From NCBI GenBank assembly GCA_021324435.1, contig JAJPIZ010000038.1, positions 1 through 64,000 on the forward strand: a DNA stretch of 64,000 nt, read 5' to 3'. Origin of the DNA: Anaerolineae bacterium (GTDB lineage Bacteria; Chloroflexota; Anaerolineae; Anaerolineales; Villigracilaceae). Position numbers and translations under genes: made by a program. The notes under the pieces were generated by a model, which saw only the letters and a program-made list of their open reading frames with translations, ran no database searches and was not told the DNA's origin. Positions 1-7,553 of this stretch are shown here, piece by piece. Numbering within the stretch: the first letter of the stretch is position 1; every line of letters begins with the position of its first letter.

Positions 1-272
1 GACACGGTATAATGATTTCCGGCGCGAGCGTATTTTCTTGTTTAGGTTAGGCATAACCCGAGATTATACGTCTCGCGCCACTCCTTACCCTTTCATGCAC
101 CAAAGCCGTAGAGACTTACCATCACTCCCTTGAAGAGAGACCTCCAAGGGAGTTTTTTTATCAATACAATATCCTGAAGTACCAGGCGGTAGACCAAGTG
201 CTGTATTCCCCGTTCGTGTTGTAACTTCTGACGCGCCAGTAATACAGACATAGAAAAAAGCCACCTTATTTT
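1..272. other. Left-edge intergenic stretch without a recognisable gene
   Basis: No convincing coding sequence is seen. It holds an 8-bp inverted repeat (GGCGCGAG at 21-28, CTCGCGCC at 72-79) and a terminator-like hairpin at 124-159. A minus-strand open frame at 85-396 overlaps the subtilase end and resembles no family I know. Confidence 0.5.
124..159 (+). terminator. Rho-independent terminator, plus strand
   Basis: Stem ACTCCCTTG (124-132) pairs with CAAGGGAGT (145-153) and runs into a T tract (153-159). It would end a plus-strand transcript entering from the left edge; no plus-strand gene for it lies inside the window. Confidence 0.6.
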
Positions 273-2081
273 CTACAACCTCGCCAATCGACTCTTCGCC
301 AGCCCGTGATAGGTATGGCGCGGCTTGCGGCGCGAGAGCCAAACCACAAGAACAGCCAGCAGGATCAGAAAGATGCCGCAACACGGAAGATACCAATCGC
401 TGATTGCAAATGGCTTTCCCCGCGCGGGCGTTTCCAACGCCGTGACTTCAGGAGTCTCGGTCATCGCGCCGATTTGGGTCTGCGTGGCCGTTGTGGTCGG
501 AGTCTGAGTCGGTGTCTCAGTAAGAGTGGAAAGAAACGTCGGCGTCCAGGTCGGAGTCGGAGTGAAGGTCGGGGTGATAATCAACCCGCCGGGCGGATAA
601 TATGGAGACGACCCAGAACCAGTATTTGATTTCGGCGGAATCAGATTGATGGCCGCGTCCATTTGAATGAGACCGTAACCATAATATTGATCCGGTCCGG
701 GTATCCCCAAATCCAGGGCCGTACTTTCCATCTCCCACGCAATTTGATCCGGCCCGACCGCGTTGCCCGGTATCCCGCGCAGGAGGGCGGCCAAACCCGA
801 TACAAAGGGAGCCGCCATCGAGGTCCCGTTGCGATAGCCGTATCCGCCGTATTGAGTCGAATAAATCGTAACACCCGGCGCGGAGAGACTCACCTCCGGG
901 CCATAGTTGGAAAATCCAGCGCGCGTGTTGGTTGCATCCGTGGCGGCGACCGCGATCACATTCGGATAATGCGCGGGATACAAAACAAAGTTACTGCCCG
1001 AGTTGCCGGTGGCCGCTACCAAAACAACGCCTCGCGAATAAGCATAGTCCACCGCGTTTTGCAAAACAGAATTCGGACTACTGCCGCCCAAACTTAGATT
1101 GATGACCTGCGCGCCGTGATCGGTGGCCCAGATGATTCCCTGCGCGACGTTCGAATATGTGCCGTTGCCAAACGCATCCAGTACCTTGACCGGCATCAGG
1201 CGCGCGCCCCACGAAACTCCGGCCACGCCGACGCCGTTATTGGTCGAGGCGGCCGCGATGCCGGCCACGTGTGTGCCATGACCGTTATCATCGTTCGGAT
1301 TGGAATCGTTGTTGACGAAATCGTATCCGGCCACAAGTTTCGGCGCGAGGTCGGGGTGCGACATCTCGATGCCGGTATCCACAATCGCAATCGTGACTCC
1401 CGCCGAGCCGCGATTGATCTGCCAGCCCTGCGGCGCGCGGATGTTGATCAGGCCGTATTGATATCCAAATCCCGGATCGTTCGGATACACATCTGTCATT
1501 TCCACGATGTAGTTTGGATCAGCCTTCTTGATCCCATCACACCCCCTCAGGTAGCCAATGGCCTCCGCCACTTCCCCGCTTGGTATGTCCAACACGTATA
1601 CTCGTAATTCAGGAATCTTCGAATCAACGCTGAACGGAATGAACTGCAGGCATGCGGCGATGTCATCGTATGTCGCAGATTCTTTTAGAGTGACAAGAAC
1701 CTGATCGGGAGAAAAATTTCCTTTTAAAGAAGGTATCTGGGGCGGAGGCGGAGGGGTCCAGCCGAGGAGATAGGGTGTCTTCGTCTCTGTAACGAAAGGC
1801 GTAAGAGTGTCTGTGGTTGCGAATGTCGGCGTGAAAGTGTCAGCGAGTGCAAATGTCGGTGTGAAAGTAGGGACACCGGTCTCAGTCGGTGGGAGAGTAT
1901 CGGTGGGAGCAAGGGTATCGGTGGGAACGTTGGTTGGCGTGCTCGCATCAACCGCGCTCGGAGTTGCAGTATCCCCCGTCTGATCGAATCCCCTCGGCAA
2001 GCCCAGCCCAAGAGTGAGAGGAGCAAAAGATAGCAGAAGCACCAATAGAAAAACGTTAGAAACGCGGAATCGCGAACGCAC
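273..2081 (-). CDS. Exported, membrane-anchored subtilisin-like serine peptidase (S8)
   Basis: Secreted protease of the subtilase family. The 602-residue product starts with a signal peptide (hydrophobic about 9-26), then a Thr/Pro-rich linker (about 36-118), a propeptide-like segment and the S8 catalytic domain. The triad is visible: D235 in IVDTGIEMSHP, H268 in DNGHGTHVAG, S421 in NGTSMAAPF, with oxyanion N360 in AATGN. A second Thr/Pro-rich linker (about 500-552) leads to a C-terminal hydrophobic segment (about 566-583) followed by basic residues, so the catalytic domain is probably tethered outside the cell. The start is GTG, with only a weak AAGAG upstream. Substrate is unknown; nutrient scavenging or surface-protein turnover are inferences. 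Confidence 0.93.
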   Translation of the reverse strand: MRSRFRVSNVFLLVLLLSFAPLTLGLGLPRGFDQTGDTATPSAVDASTPTNVPTDTLAPTDTLPPTETGVPTFTPTFALADTFTPTFATTDTLTPFVTETKTPYLLGWTPPPPPQIPSLKGNFSPDQVLVTLKESATYDDIAACLQFIPFSVDSKIPELRVYVLDIPSGEVAEAIGYLRGCDGIKKADPNYIVEMTDVYPNDPGFGYQYGLINIRAPQGWQINRGSAGVTIAIVDTGIEMSHPDLAPKLVAGYDFVNNDSNPNDDNGHGTHVAGIAAASTNNGVGVAGVSWGARLMPVKVLDAFGNGTYSNVAQGIIWATDHGAQVINLSLGGSSPNSVLQNAVDYAYSRGVVLVAATGNSGSNFVLYPAHYPNVIAVAATDATNTRAGFSNYGPEVSLSAPGVTIYSTQYGGYGYRNGTSMAAPFVSGLAALLRGIPGNAVGPDQIAWEMESTALDLGIPGPDQYYGYGLIQMDAAINLIPPKSNTGSGSSPYYPPGGLIITPTFTPTPTWTPTFLSTLTETPTQTPTTTATQTQIGAMTETPEVTALETPARGKPFAISDWYLPCCGIFLILLAVLVVWLSRRKPRHTYHGLAKSRLARL

Positions 2082-2141
2082 GATGAACTCTTTTCATGAT
2101 CGAATGTCCCCCATTTTACTCAAATAAGCAAAAATCAACGA

Positions 2142-2170
2142 ATGAAAATTCCATGGAATCGTTGTATAGT
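2142..2170 (+). promoter_or_regulatory. Possible sigma70 promoter for the gene at 2201
   Basis: ATGAAA (2142-2147), 17-nt spacer, TATAGT (2165-2170). The -35 is poor, so support is modest. Confidence 0.3.
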
Positions 2171-2200
2171 TATGAAAGTTTAGAAATATGGAGGCCGAAC

Positions 2201-2440
2201 ATGTCTGAAAACCATACCCGCGGCGAAATGCACGGATGCATCGTGTGCGGAAAACTCTATGAACTTTACGTGGTGTATGACGCGAGCGGAAAATTCATTG
2301 ATTGCAAAGTGATGAGCGCCGGCGGCAGGCGCGTGCCCAACGCGCATCGCGCGCTGGTGGCTTGTGAAAGACACTCTGAAAAAGAAATCGAAGCGGCAGT
2401 TGCCAGAGTCTATGGAAAACAGAAAGAGGAAGACGAGTGA
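2201..2440 (+). CDS. Small CxxC protein of unknown function
   Basis: A 79-residue soluble protein with an early CIVCG pair that could bind zinc or act in redox, plus one further Cys near the end of the core (VACERH). No family is recognised. I chose the ATG at 2201 because GGAGG (2190-2194) lies 6 nt ahead of it; the longer open frame from 2096 has no such site and a low-complexity N-terminus. The C-terminus is rich in Glu and Lys. It is transcribed away from the subtilase and convergently with the transporter-like gene ending at 2454, so it appears to be a single-gene unit. Function cannot be stated. Confidence 0.7.
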   Translation: MSENHTRGEMHGCIVCGKLYELYVVYDASGKFIDCKVMSAGGRRVPNAHRALVACERHSEKEIEAAVARVYGKQKEEDE

Positions 2441-2453
2441 TCACGAGATACGA

Positions 2454-5400
2454 TCACGATCCTCTCTCACTGACCATTTCCCTCAATCGGCGCGACAGGC
2501 TCTTCAACACAGCCAGTGAAACTTCGGGCCGCTCGCGCAGAATCCCTTTGAACGTTTCCCCCTCGATGGCCAGCAGGCGCACGTCGCCTTGCGTGACCAG
2601 GGTCGCGGAGCGCGGCGCGGATTCGATGATCGCCATCTCGCCCACAAAGTCGCCGGGTCCGCGTTGAGCGAGCACCTGTTCCTTCCCGTCCGCGGTACGC
2701 AGAACCCGAACCTGGCCGTCCACGATAATAAACATTAGATTGGCCTCTTCGCCCTCGTGAAAAAGCACTGTGCCATTCGGATGCCACTGTTCACGGGCGA
2801 TCTTCGCAATCTGTTCCAAATCTTCAGGCAAGAGATCGGCGAAGATGGGAACTTCGCGAAGAAGCAGAACGCGTTCAATCATCGAGACGGTTTGCAATGT
2901 TTCCATGGGACTCACCTCGTCAAATTGGATCAACGCTTCGGTCGCGGATTCGCGGATAAGCGCATCGGGGTCGGACCCGAAAGCGGCCAGCTGCGAATTG
3001 AATTCTTTCACGCCGAGCTCTTGAATCGCGCGAATCGCCAGCGCGCGCGTCCAGCGATCCTTGCTATCCAAAACCTTTTCCATCACAATGGACATTGCCA
3101 AACGTTCCGGCTCTTCTTCCAAAAGGGAGACGATGTCGCGCGCCAGCGTTTTATCGCCCAGCGTTTCGAGCGCCTCGAGGGCCGAAGCGCGCGCTTCGGC
3201 ATCGCCACCCTCCATGCTCTTGCGAACCAACTCCATGGCGCGCGGATTGCTGAGCAAGCCAATGATCTTGAGCAAACGCTTCTCACACACGCGCACCCTG
3301 TTTTGCAAAGTCTCGCGCAGGAGAGTCAGCGCGCGGCCTTCTTTCGGCAGGCTGATGATGTGCGACCGCAATGTGCGAAGCCGTGCAATTTCTTCGCCTG
3401 CGAACAGCCGAAGCCGTTCAAAGGTCCGTGCGTCGGCGGGAGCGAGAGCATCCAATGCCGCGTCACAGGCGGAGGCGTCTTTGGAGTCGAGCACCTCCAT
3501 GATGAGCGGAGCAGTTTCCGCTCCGCGCTGATGCAACGATTCTGCCGCCGCGCTTCGAACCGCGGCGTCTGAGTCATACAAGCGCGCCACGAGCGCTTTC
3601 GCTGAAGCCTCGTCTTTGAAACTTGTCAGCGCGCGGCAGGCGGCCTGACGAATCAAGACCGAGTCATCGTGAAGCGCGGACAAAACAGGCGCAGATTCGA
3701 ACTTGCCATTCAAATAAGTTGCAATCCGACCAACTGTATCCAACGCCGCGACGCGCAGAGCAGGATCGCCGTCTTGCAACCATTTCATCAGACTCGTCGC
3801 GGCTTTCTCGCTTTGGCCGAGTTTCGCGAGACAGGCCGCGGCCTGTGTTCGGATGGGAATCGAAGGATCGTTCAGGAGTGTTTCCAATTTCGCGAGCAAG
3901 GTTGGAGAGGCTTCTGGTTCGAGTTGAGCCAGAGAAGTCAAAGCCTGCCGCCGCGCTTCTTCATCCGAGTCATTTAGAGAGTTGAGGATCAAATCGCAGG
4001 CGGAGGCGGCGCGCAACTCTCCGAGGGAGTGAAGGGCCGCGGCGCGCACGCCCGCTTCGGGGTCCGAGAGCTGATGCGTGAGCGCAGGGATGGCCGACGC
4101 GTTCTTCATTCGTCCGAGAATCTCCGCGGCCAAACGTCTGGTTGTCGGTTTTGAGTCCTTCAACGCGCGCGTCACTACATTCAACGCGGCCGCGTCGCCC
4201 TGCAAACCGGCGAAGGCAGTTGCATCTGAACTGAACACTTCGAAACGGCCTGCGCGCAAGGCCTGGATCAAAGCATCACCATACGCGGCGCGCATCCGCC
4301 AGACAATGAAGCCGCAAAGTAAAGCCACAGCCATGCCCATCCAAAAAATTTGCGGAGTCGTCAGAACTCTTTCACCGAGAATCAACAGCACGCCCGAAAG
4401 CGCCACACCGACCTGCGATGGGACGCCATTATTGAACGCCTGCACCTGCCCGCGTCGCTGCGAAGGGACAACGTTGAAGAGCGCGTTCCACGCCGAATCT
4501 GCAACGCCCGCCAGAAAGACCCACTGTGAAAAGCGCGCGATCACCGCGCCGTTCAAGGAAAATTGATTCGCAAAAACAATAAAGCCGATGAAGTAAACAA
4601 TCGGCAACAGCAACACACTATTGACCACACCCAGCCGCGCGTAGACGCGATTGGCTAACAGCAAAGACACTATGAACGTGACCGCAGTTGCGATTCCGTT
4701 GAACAGACCGAGAAAGCCCGCCACGCTGGCCTCATCTGGGAAAGAAGCAGTCACTACTTTGTTGAATGGAAAAGCAATTGCAAAATATAAAATCGAAAAC
4801 AAGATCGAAGCATACGCGACCAGTTTCATCAACGCCGAACCGCGCACAAAGTCGAAGCCGGCGCGCAAATCATCCCCAAAACTCGATCTGTCCTCAGCGG
4901 ACTTCACAGGACGAAAATATTTTTTAGCGATGAGACGTGTCAAAATAAACACGAGACCAAGCAGACACGCATAAAAGATCAACAAATTATCCGTGCCAAG
5001 TTGCTTCGCAATCAGACCTGTGATCGAATTTCCGATCACGCTGCCAAGGATGCCCGCGCTGGCAAACAGCGGAAACAATCGCTTGGCCTGCCGCGTGTCG
5101 CACACGGCGCCTGCAAGATTCCACGAGAGCGTTCCGAAGATCATACCCATGCAACTAACGGTCAGCCACAAGATCGGGTACAAAAGCGAAAATGGTTTGG
5201 TCAGCGCGATGCGTTCGACCAAAAGAATAACGATCAGACTGATAATCAATGCTTGAAAGAAGCGGCTTCGTTCGAATCGTCCCAGCCCGGCAGAATAAGC
5301 AAGCGTGACGACCAACGTCGTCGCGCCGAGAATCAAATACATGTACGGCAAAAAGTCCACGCCAAAGCGCAGGAAGAACAACGCCGAGGCGGCGTTGTCG

Positions 5401-5513
5401 CCCATGCCCTGCCCGGCTTGAATGCACATGAACAAAATCCCGACGAGCAGGACCAGACTTCCTTCTTCGGGACGGACCTTCAACAAGGACGCGAGTTTTT
5501 GCATTCGACTCAT
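2454..5513 (-). CDS. Nucleotide-transporter-like (NTT/MFS) protein fused to HEAT repeats and a cNMP-binding domain
   Basis: A 1019-residue, three-part protein. Residues about 15-410 hold some 10-12 hydrophobic helices resembling Npt1/Npt2 ADP/ATP translocase-like carriers of the MFS clan. Residues about 430-850 are HEAT or PBS-lyase-type helical repeats (recurring AIPALTHQLSDPEAGVRAAA-like units). The last 135 residues are a cyclic-nucleotide-binding domain with a phosphate-binding-cassette signature (GDFVGEMAIIESAPRSATL). Known family: similar fusions are annotated as NTP/NDP exchange transporters, but true ATP/ADP exchange is shown only for intracellular bacteria and plastids. Inference: a membrane protein gated by cAMP or cGMP through the HEAT scaffold. 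It lies 7 nt after the zinc-ribbon gene, so the two are probably co-transcribed; the ATG has no clear Shine-Dalgarno. Confidence 0.85.
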   Translation of the reverse strand: MSRMQKLASLLKVRPEEGSLVLLVGILFMCIQAGQGMGDNAASALFFLRFGVDFLPYMYLILGATTLVVTLAYSAGLGRFERSRFFQALIISLIVILLVERIALTKPFSLLYPILWLTVSCMGMIFGTLSWNLAGAVCDTRQAKRLFPLFASAGILGSVIGNSITGLIAKQLGTDNLLIFYACLLGLVFILTRLIAKKYFRPVKSAEDRSSFGDDLRAGFDFVRGSALMKLVAYASILFSILYFAIAFPFNKVVTASFPDEASVAGFLGLFNGIATAVTFIVSLLLANRVYARLGVVNSVLLLPIVYFIGFIVFANQFSLNGAVIARFSQWVFLAGVADSAWNALFNVVPSQRRGQVQAFNNGVPSQVGVALSGVLLILGERVLTTPQIFWMGMAVALLCGFIVWRMRAAYGDALIQALRAGRFEVFSSDATAFAGLQGDAAALNVVTRALKDSKPTTRRLAAEILGRMKNASAIPALTHQLSDPEAGVRAAALHSLGELRAASACDLILNSLNDSDEEARRQALTSLAQLEPEASPTLLAKLETLLNDPSIPIRTQAAACLAKLGQSEKAATSLMKWLQDGDPALRVAALDTVGRIATYLNGKFESAPVLSALHDDSVLIRQAACRALTSFKDEASAKALVARLYDSDAAVRSAAAESLHQRGAETAPLIMEVLDSKDASACDAALDALAPADARTFERLRLFAGEEIARLRTLRSHIISLPKEGRALTLLRETLQNRVRVCEKRLLKIIGLLSNPRAMELVRKSMEGGDAEARASALEALETLGDKTLARDIVSLLEEEPERLAMSIVMEKVLDSKDRWTRALAIRAIQELGVKEFNSQLAAFGSDPDALIRESATEALIQFDEVSPMETLQTVSMIERVLLLREVPIFADLLPEDLEQIAKIAREQWHPNGTVLFHEGEEANLMFIIVDGQVRVLRTADGKEQVLAQRGPGDFVGEMAIIESAPRSATLVTQGDVRLLAIEGETFKGILRERPEVSLAVLKSLSRRLREMVSERGS

Positions 5514-5520
5514 CGCCGCA

Positions 5521-5772
5521 TCAAGCCTGGACCGGGGACCGGCTCAAAAACGAATCGCGGAGTCCGATCTCGCGGAGGCCCTCACCAATCCGTTCGACGG
5601 TGGGGCGCGCTCCGCTTCGATTCGCTTCGGCTTCTTTATCGTTTCGTGGAAGGTATTGATCCAGAAATCGTGATTTCGCTTCCCCGCTTTTCGCCGTGCC
5701 AAGAGGCGTTCCGCAATTCATGCAGAATTTCGCGCTCTCCGGGTTGGCCGTCTGGCAATGTGGGCAATTCAT
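5521..5772 (-). CDS. Short zinc-ribbon protein, possibly a truncated relic
   Basis: An 83-residue product that opens with a classic zinc ribbon (CPHC near residue 3 and CMNCG near residue 17, in the NPESAKFC context). The rest is charged and unstructured-looking. The segment RFLDQYLPR just after the ribbon resembles the linker preceding class III cyclase domains in larger Chloroflexota proteins, so it may be the N-terminal remnant of such a protein (inference). I checked the two other frames downstream and saw no cyclase continuation. It is the first gene of a likely two-gene unit with the cNMP-domain transporter-like gene. Function unknown. Confidence 0.7.
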   Translation of the reverse strand: MNCPHCQTANPESAKFCMNCGTPLGTAKSGEAKSRFLDQYLPRNDKEAEANRSGARPTVERIGEGLREIGLRDSFLSRSPVQA

Positions 5773-5820
5773 CCAATAAGACCTGCGATAACAACAACGA
5801 TAAAGCCGACGAACTCGGTT

Positions 5821-5848
5821 ATTCTAGCATGATTCACGCGCTGGTCAT
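5821..5848 (-). promoter_or_regulatory. Likely promoter of the zinc-ribbon/transporter unit
   Basis: On the minus strand, ATGACC (5843-5848), 16-nt spacer, TAGAAT (5821-5826), leaving a leader of roughly 40-50 nt before the ATG at 5772. Confidence 0.4.
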
Positions 5849-5865
5849 TGCCTGAGTGTACTGAT

Positions 5866-5895
5866 AGTCCCCCGAAAGTTGGGGACTGTTTCTTT
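5866..5895 (+). terminator. Orphan terminator-like hairpin
   Basis: AGTCCCC (5866-5872), 8-nt loop, GGGGACT (5881-5887), then GTTTCTTT. The T-rich side is on the plus strand, but no plus-strand gene precedes it. Confidence 0.45.
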
Positions 5896-5941
5896 AATTC
5901 ATCAGGTACAATCTCGCCAACTTTTATCGAGGAGAGAGATG

Positions 5942-7438
5942 ATGGAGAACATTTTTCAACACGGCGTTGCCAGCGGTGATCCGCTTCAAGACCGCGTGAT
6001 TCTTTGGACGCGCCTCACCGTTCCAAATCAAGATTCGATGGAATTGACCTGGGAAATTGCAACGGATTCGGATTTTAAACATATCGTCGGATCGGGCAAG
6101 ACGACCGCGCGCGCCGAAGATGATTCCTCCGCCCGCGTCGATCCTTCGGGACTTCAAGCGGGGACGCGTTACTTTTATCGTTTCCACGCCCTCGGCCAGA
6201 CCTCACCAACAGGCCGCACGAAGACTCTGCCGCCCAACAGTGTGACTCATCTTCGCTTCGCCCAAGTCTCGTGCGCCAAGTTCAATGCGGGTTTCTTCAA
6301 CGCGTACGCTTCCATCGCCAAACGCGACGATCTTGATTTTTTACTCCATCTTGGAGATTACATCTACGAAGCCGCCAACGTTCCGCCTGCAGGCCAGACC
6401 CCCGGCGCGGACATTGGCCGTCCGTTCGAGCCGCTTCACGAATGCAAGACTCTGGAAGATTATCGCACGCGCTACAACCAATATCACCGCGACCCCGATG
6501 TGCAGGCCATGCACGCCTCGCTTCCGATCATCGCCACTGTGGACGACCACGAGTTCGCAGATGGAGCCTGGCGCGGCGGCGCGGACGAACACAAAGAAGA
6601 TCGCGACGACCCGTGGTCTGCGCGTGTGGCGTCAGCGTTGAGGGCGCGCTGGGAATGGCTCCCCGTCCGTCGTCCCGACCCGAACGATCATTTACGTGTC
6701 TATCGAACGATTCGATTGGGTCAGTTGGCTGATCTCTTCCTGCTCAACACACGCATCCATCGCGATCAACCGGTCCCGCCGCCGGAGATGAACGATCCAA
6801 ATCGCACCGAGCTGGGGCTGGCGCAACGTGAATGGTTATTCGACGAATTGGACTCATGCAAAGCGAGATGGCGCATTCTTGGCAATCCGTCCGTGCTGGG
6901 CACAACGTGGAAAAAGGATTTGCCTGATTCAGTCAAGCCTGCGCTGTTGAAAACCAAACTCATCAACGCAGACGGCAACGGCCCCGATTACGATCAATGG
7001 GACGGCTACCCCGCCGAGCGCGATATGCTCTTCCGCCATTTACGTGATCATCACGAGCGCAATGTGGTTGTGTTGAGCGGCGACATTCATGTTTGCATGG
7101 CGCTCGAACTGCGCGTCGATCCATTTAACTTGGATGAAGAACCTGTGGCGGTGGAATTCATCAACACCAGTCTCACTTCGCAAAATTTCGACGACAAAAT
7201 GAAATGGTCACCGCGCACCAGATCAATTCCGTTCGAGCAGGAACTGATGCAGGCCTTCGATCACATGAAATACGTTGACCTCGACAGTCATGGTTACAAC
7301 GCTGTGGATGTAACGCCGGAGCGCGTCGAAGTCGAATGGTGGTTACTGGAGACGGTCTTGAAGCGGAATGACAAAGCCTCAATCGGCGCGGCCTTCAAAG
7401 TGGAGAATGGCAAGCCGAGACTGATTCGCGTGAAATAA
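5942..7438 (+). CDS. phoD: PhoD-type alkaline phosphatase/phosphodiesterase
   Basis: Metallophosphoesterase of the PhoD family. The 498-residue protein has the N-terminal PhoD_N beta domain (about 1-95; FQHGVASGDP is diagnostic) and a catalytic domain with the family's Cys (C111 in VSCAKF), GDYIYE (138-143), DDHE (201-204) and GDIH (380-383), which bind Fe/Ca in characterised members. Members hydrolyse phosphate esters outside the cell and are normally Tat-exported. Here no signal peptide or twin-arginine motif is visible: the domain begins at residue 2. Start chosen at 5942 because AGGAG (5930-5934) is 7 nt upstream; ATG 5939 would give only 4 nt. A terminator follows at 7504. Single-gene unit. 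Confidence 0.9.
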   Translation: MENIFQHGVASGDPLQDRVILWTRLTVPNQDSMELTWEIATDSDFKHIVGSGKTTARAEDDSSARVDPSGLQAGTRYFYRFHALGQTSPTGRTKTLPPNSVTHLRFAQVSCAKFNAGFFNAYASIAKRDDLDFLLHLGDYIYEAANVPPAGQTPGADIGRPFEPLHECKTLEDYRTRYNQYHRDPDVQAMHASLPIIATVDDHEFADGAWRGGADEHKEDRDDPWSARVASALRARWEWLPVRRPDPNDHLRVYRTIRLGQLADLFLLNTRIHRDQPVPPPEMNDPNRTELGLAQREWLFDELDSCKARWRILGNPSVLGTTWKKDLPDSVKPALLKTKLINADGNGPDYDQWDGYPAERDMLFRHLRDHHERNVVVLSGDIHVCMALELRVDPFNLDEEPVAVEFINTSLTSQNFDDKMKWSPRTRSIPFEQELMQAFDHMKYVDLDSHGYNAVDVTPERVEVEWWLLETVLKRNDKASIGAAFKVENGKPRLIRVK

Positions 7439-7503
7439 TTCATCTCGTTCCAAGTGGCGTCGGTTGAGAGACGGTGTTTTCCTGTCGTATCGAAACCCGC
7501 CGC

Positions 7504-7540
7504 AAAGCAATCTCCGCGCCCATCACGGAGATTGCTTTTA
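7504..7540 (+). terminator. Terminator after the PhoD gene
   Basis: A 13-bp stem, AAAGCAATCTCCG (7504-7516) with CGGAGATTGCTTT (7526-7538), ends in TTTTA. Its T tract abuts the TATAAT box of the next gene. Confidence 0.75.
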
Positions 7541-7544
7541 TAAT
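7539..7544 (+). promoter_or_regulatory. -10 box of a probable leaderless promoter
   Basis: TATAAT ends 9 nt before the ATG at 7554, so transcription should start at or within about 2-3 nt of the start codon. No -35 consensus is visible because that position is occupied by the terminator stem. Confidence 0.55.
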
Positions 7545-7553
7545 TGATTTATC

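Noticed and set aside
85-396. 103-codon minus-strand frame at the left edge
   Set aside because: It overlaps the subtilase C-terminus and has no known family or ribosome site; kept only as a remark.
5001-5855. Long plus-strand open frame (284 codons) antisense to the transporter-like gene
   Set aside because: It lies fully across a well-supported minus-strand gene and the zinc-ribbon gene; its product is low-complexity, Arg/Gln-rich and matches no family.
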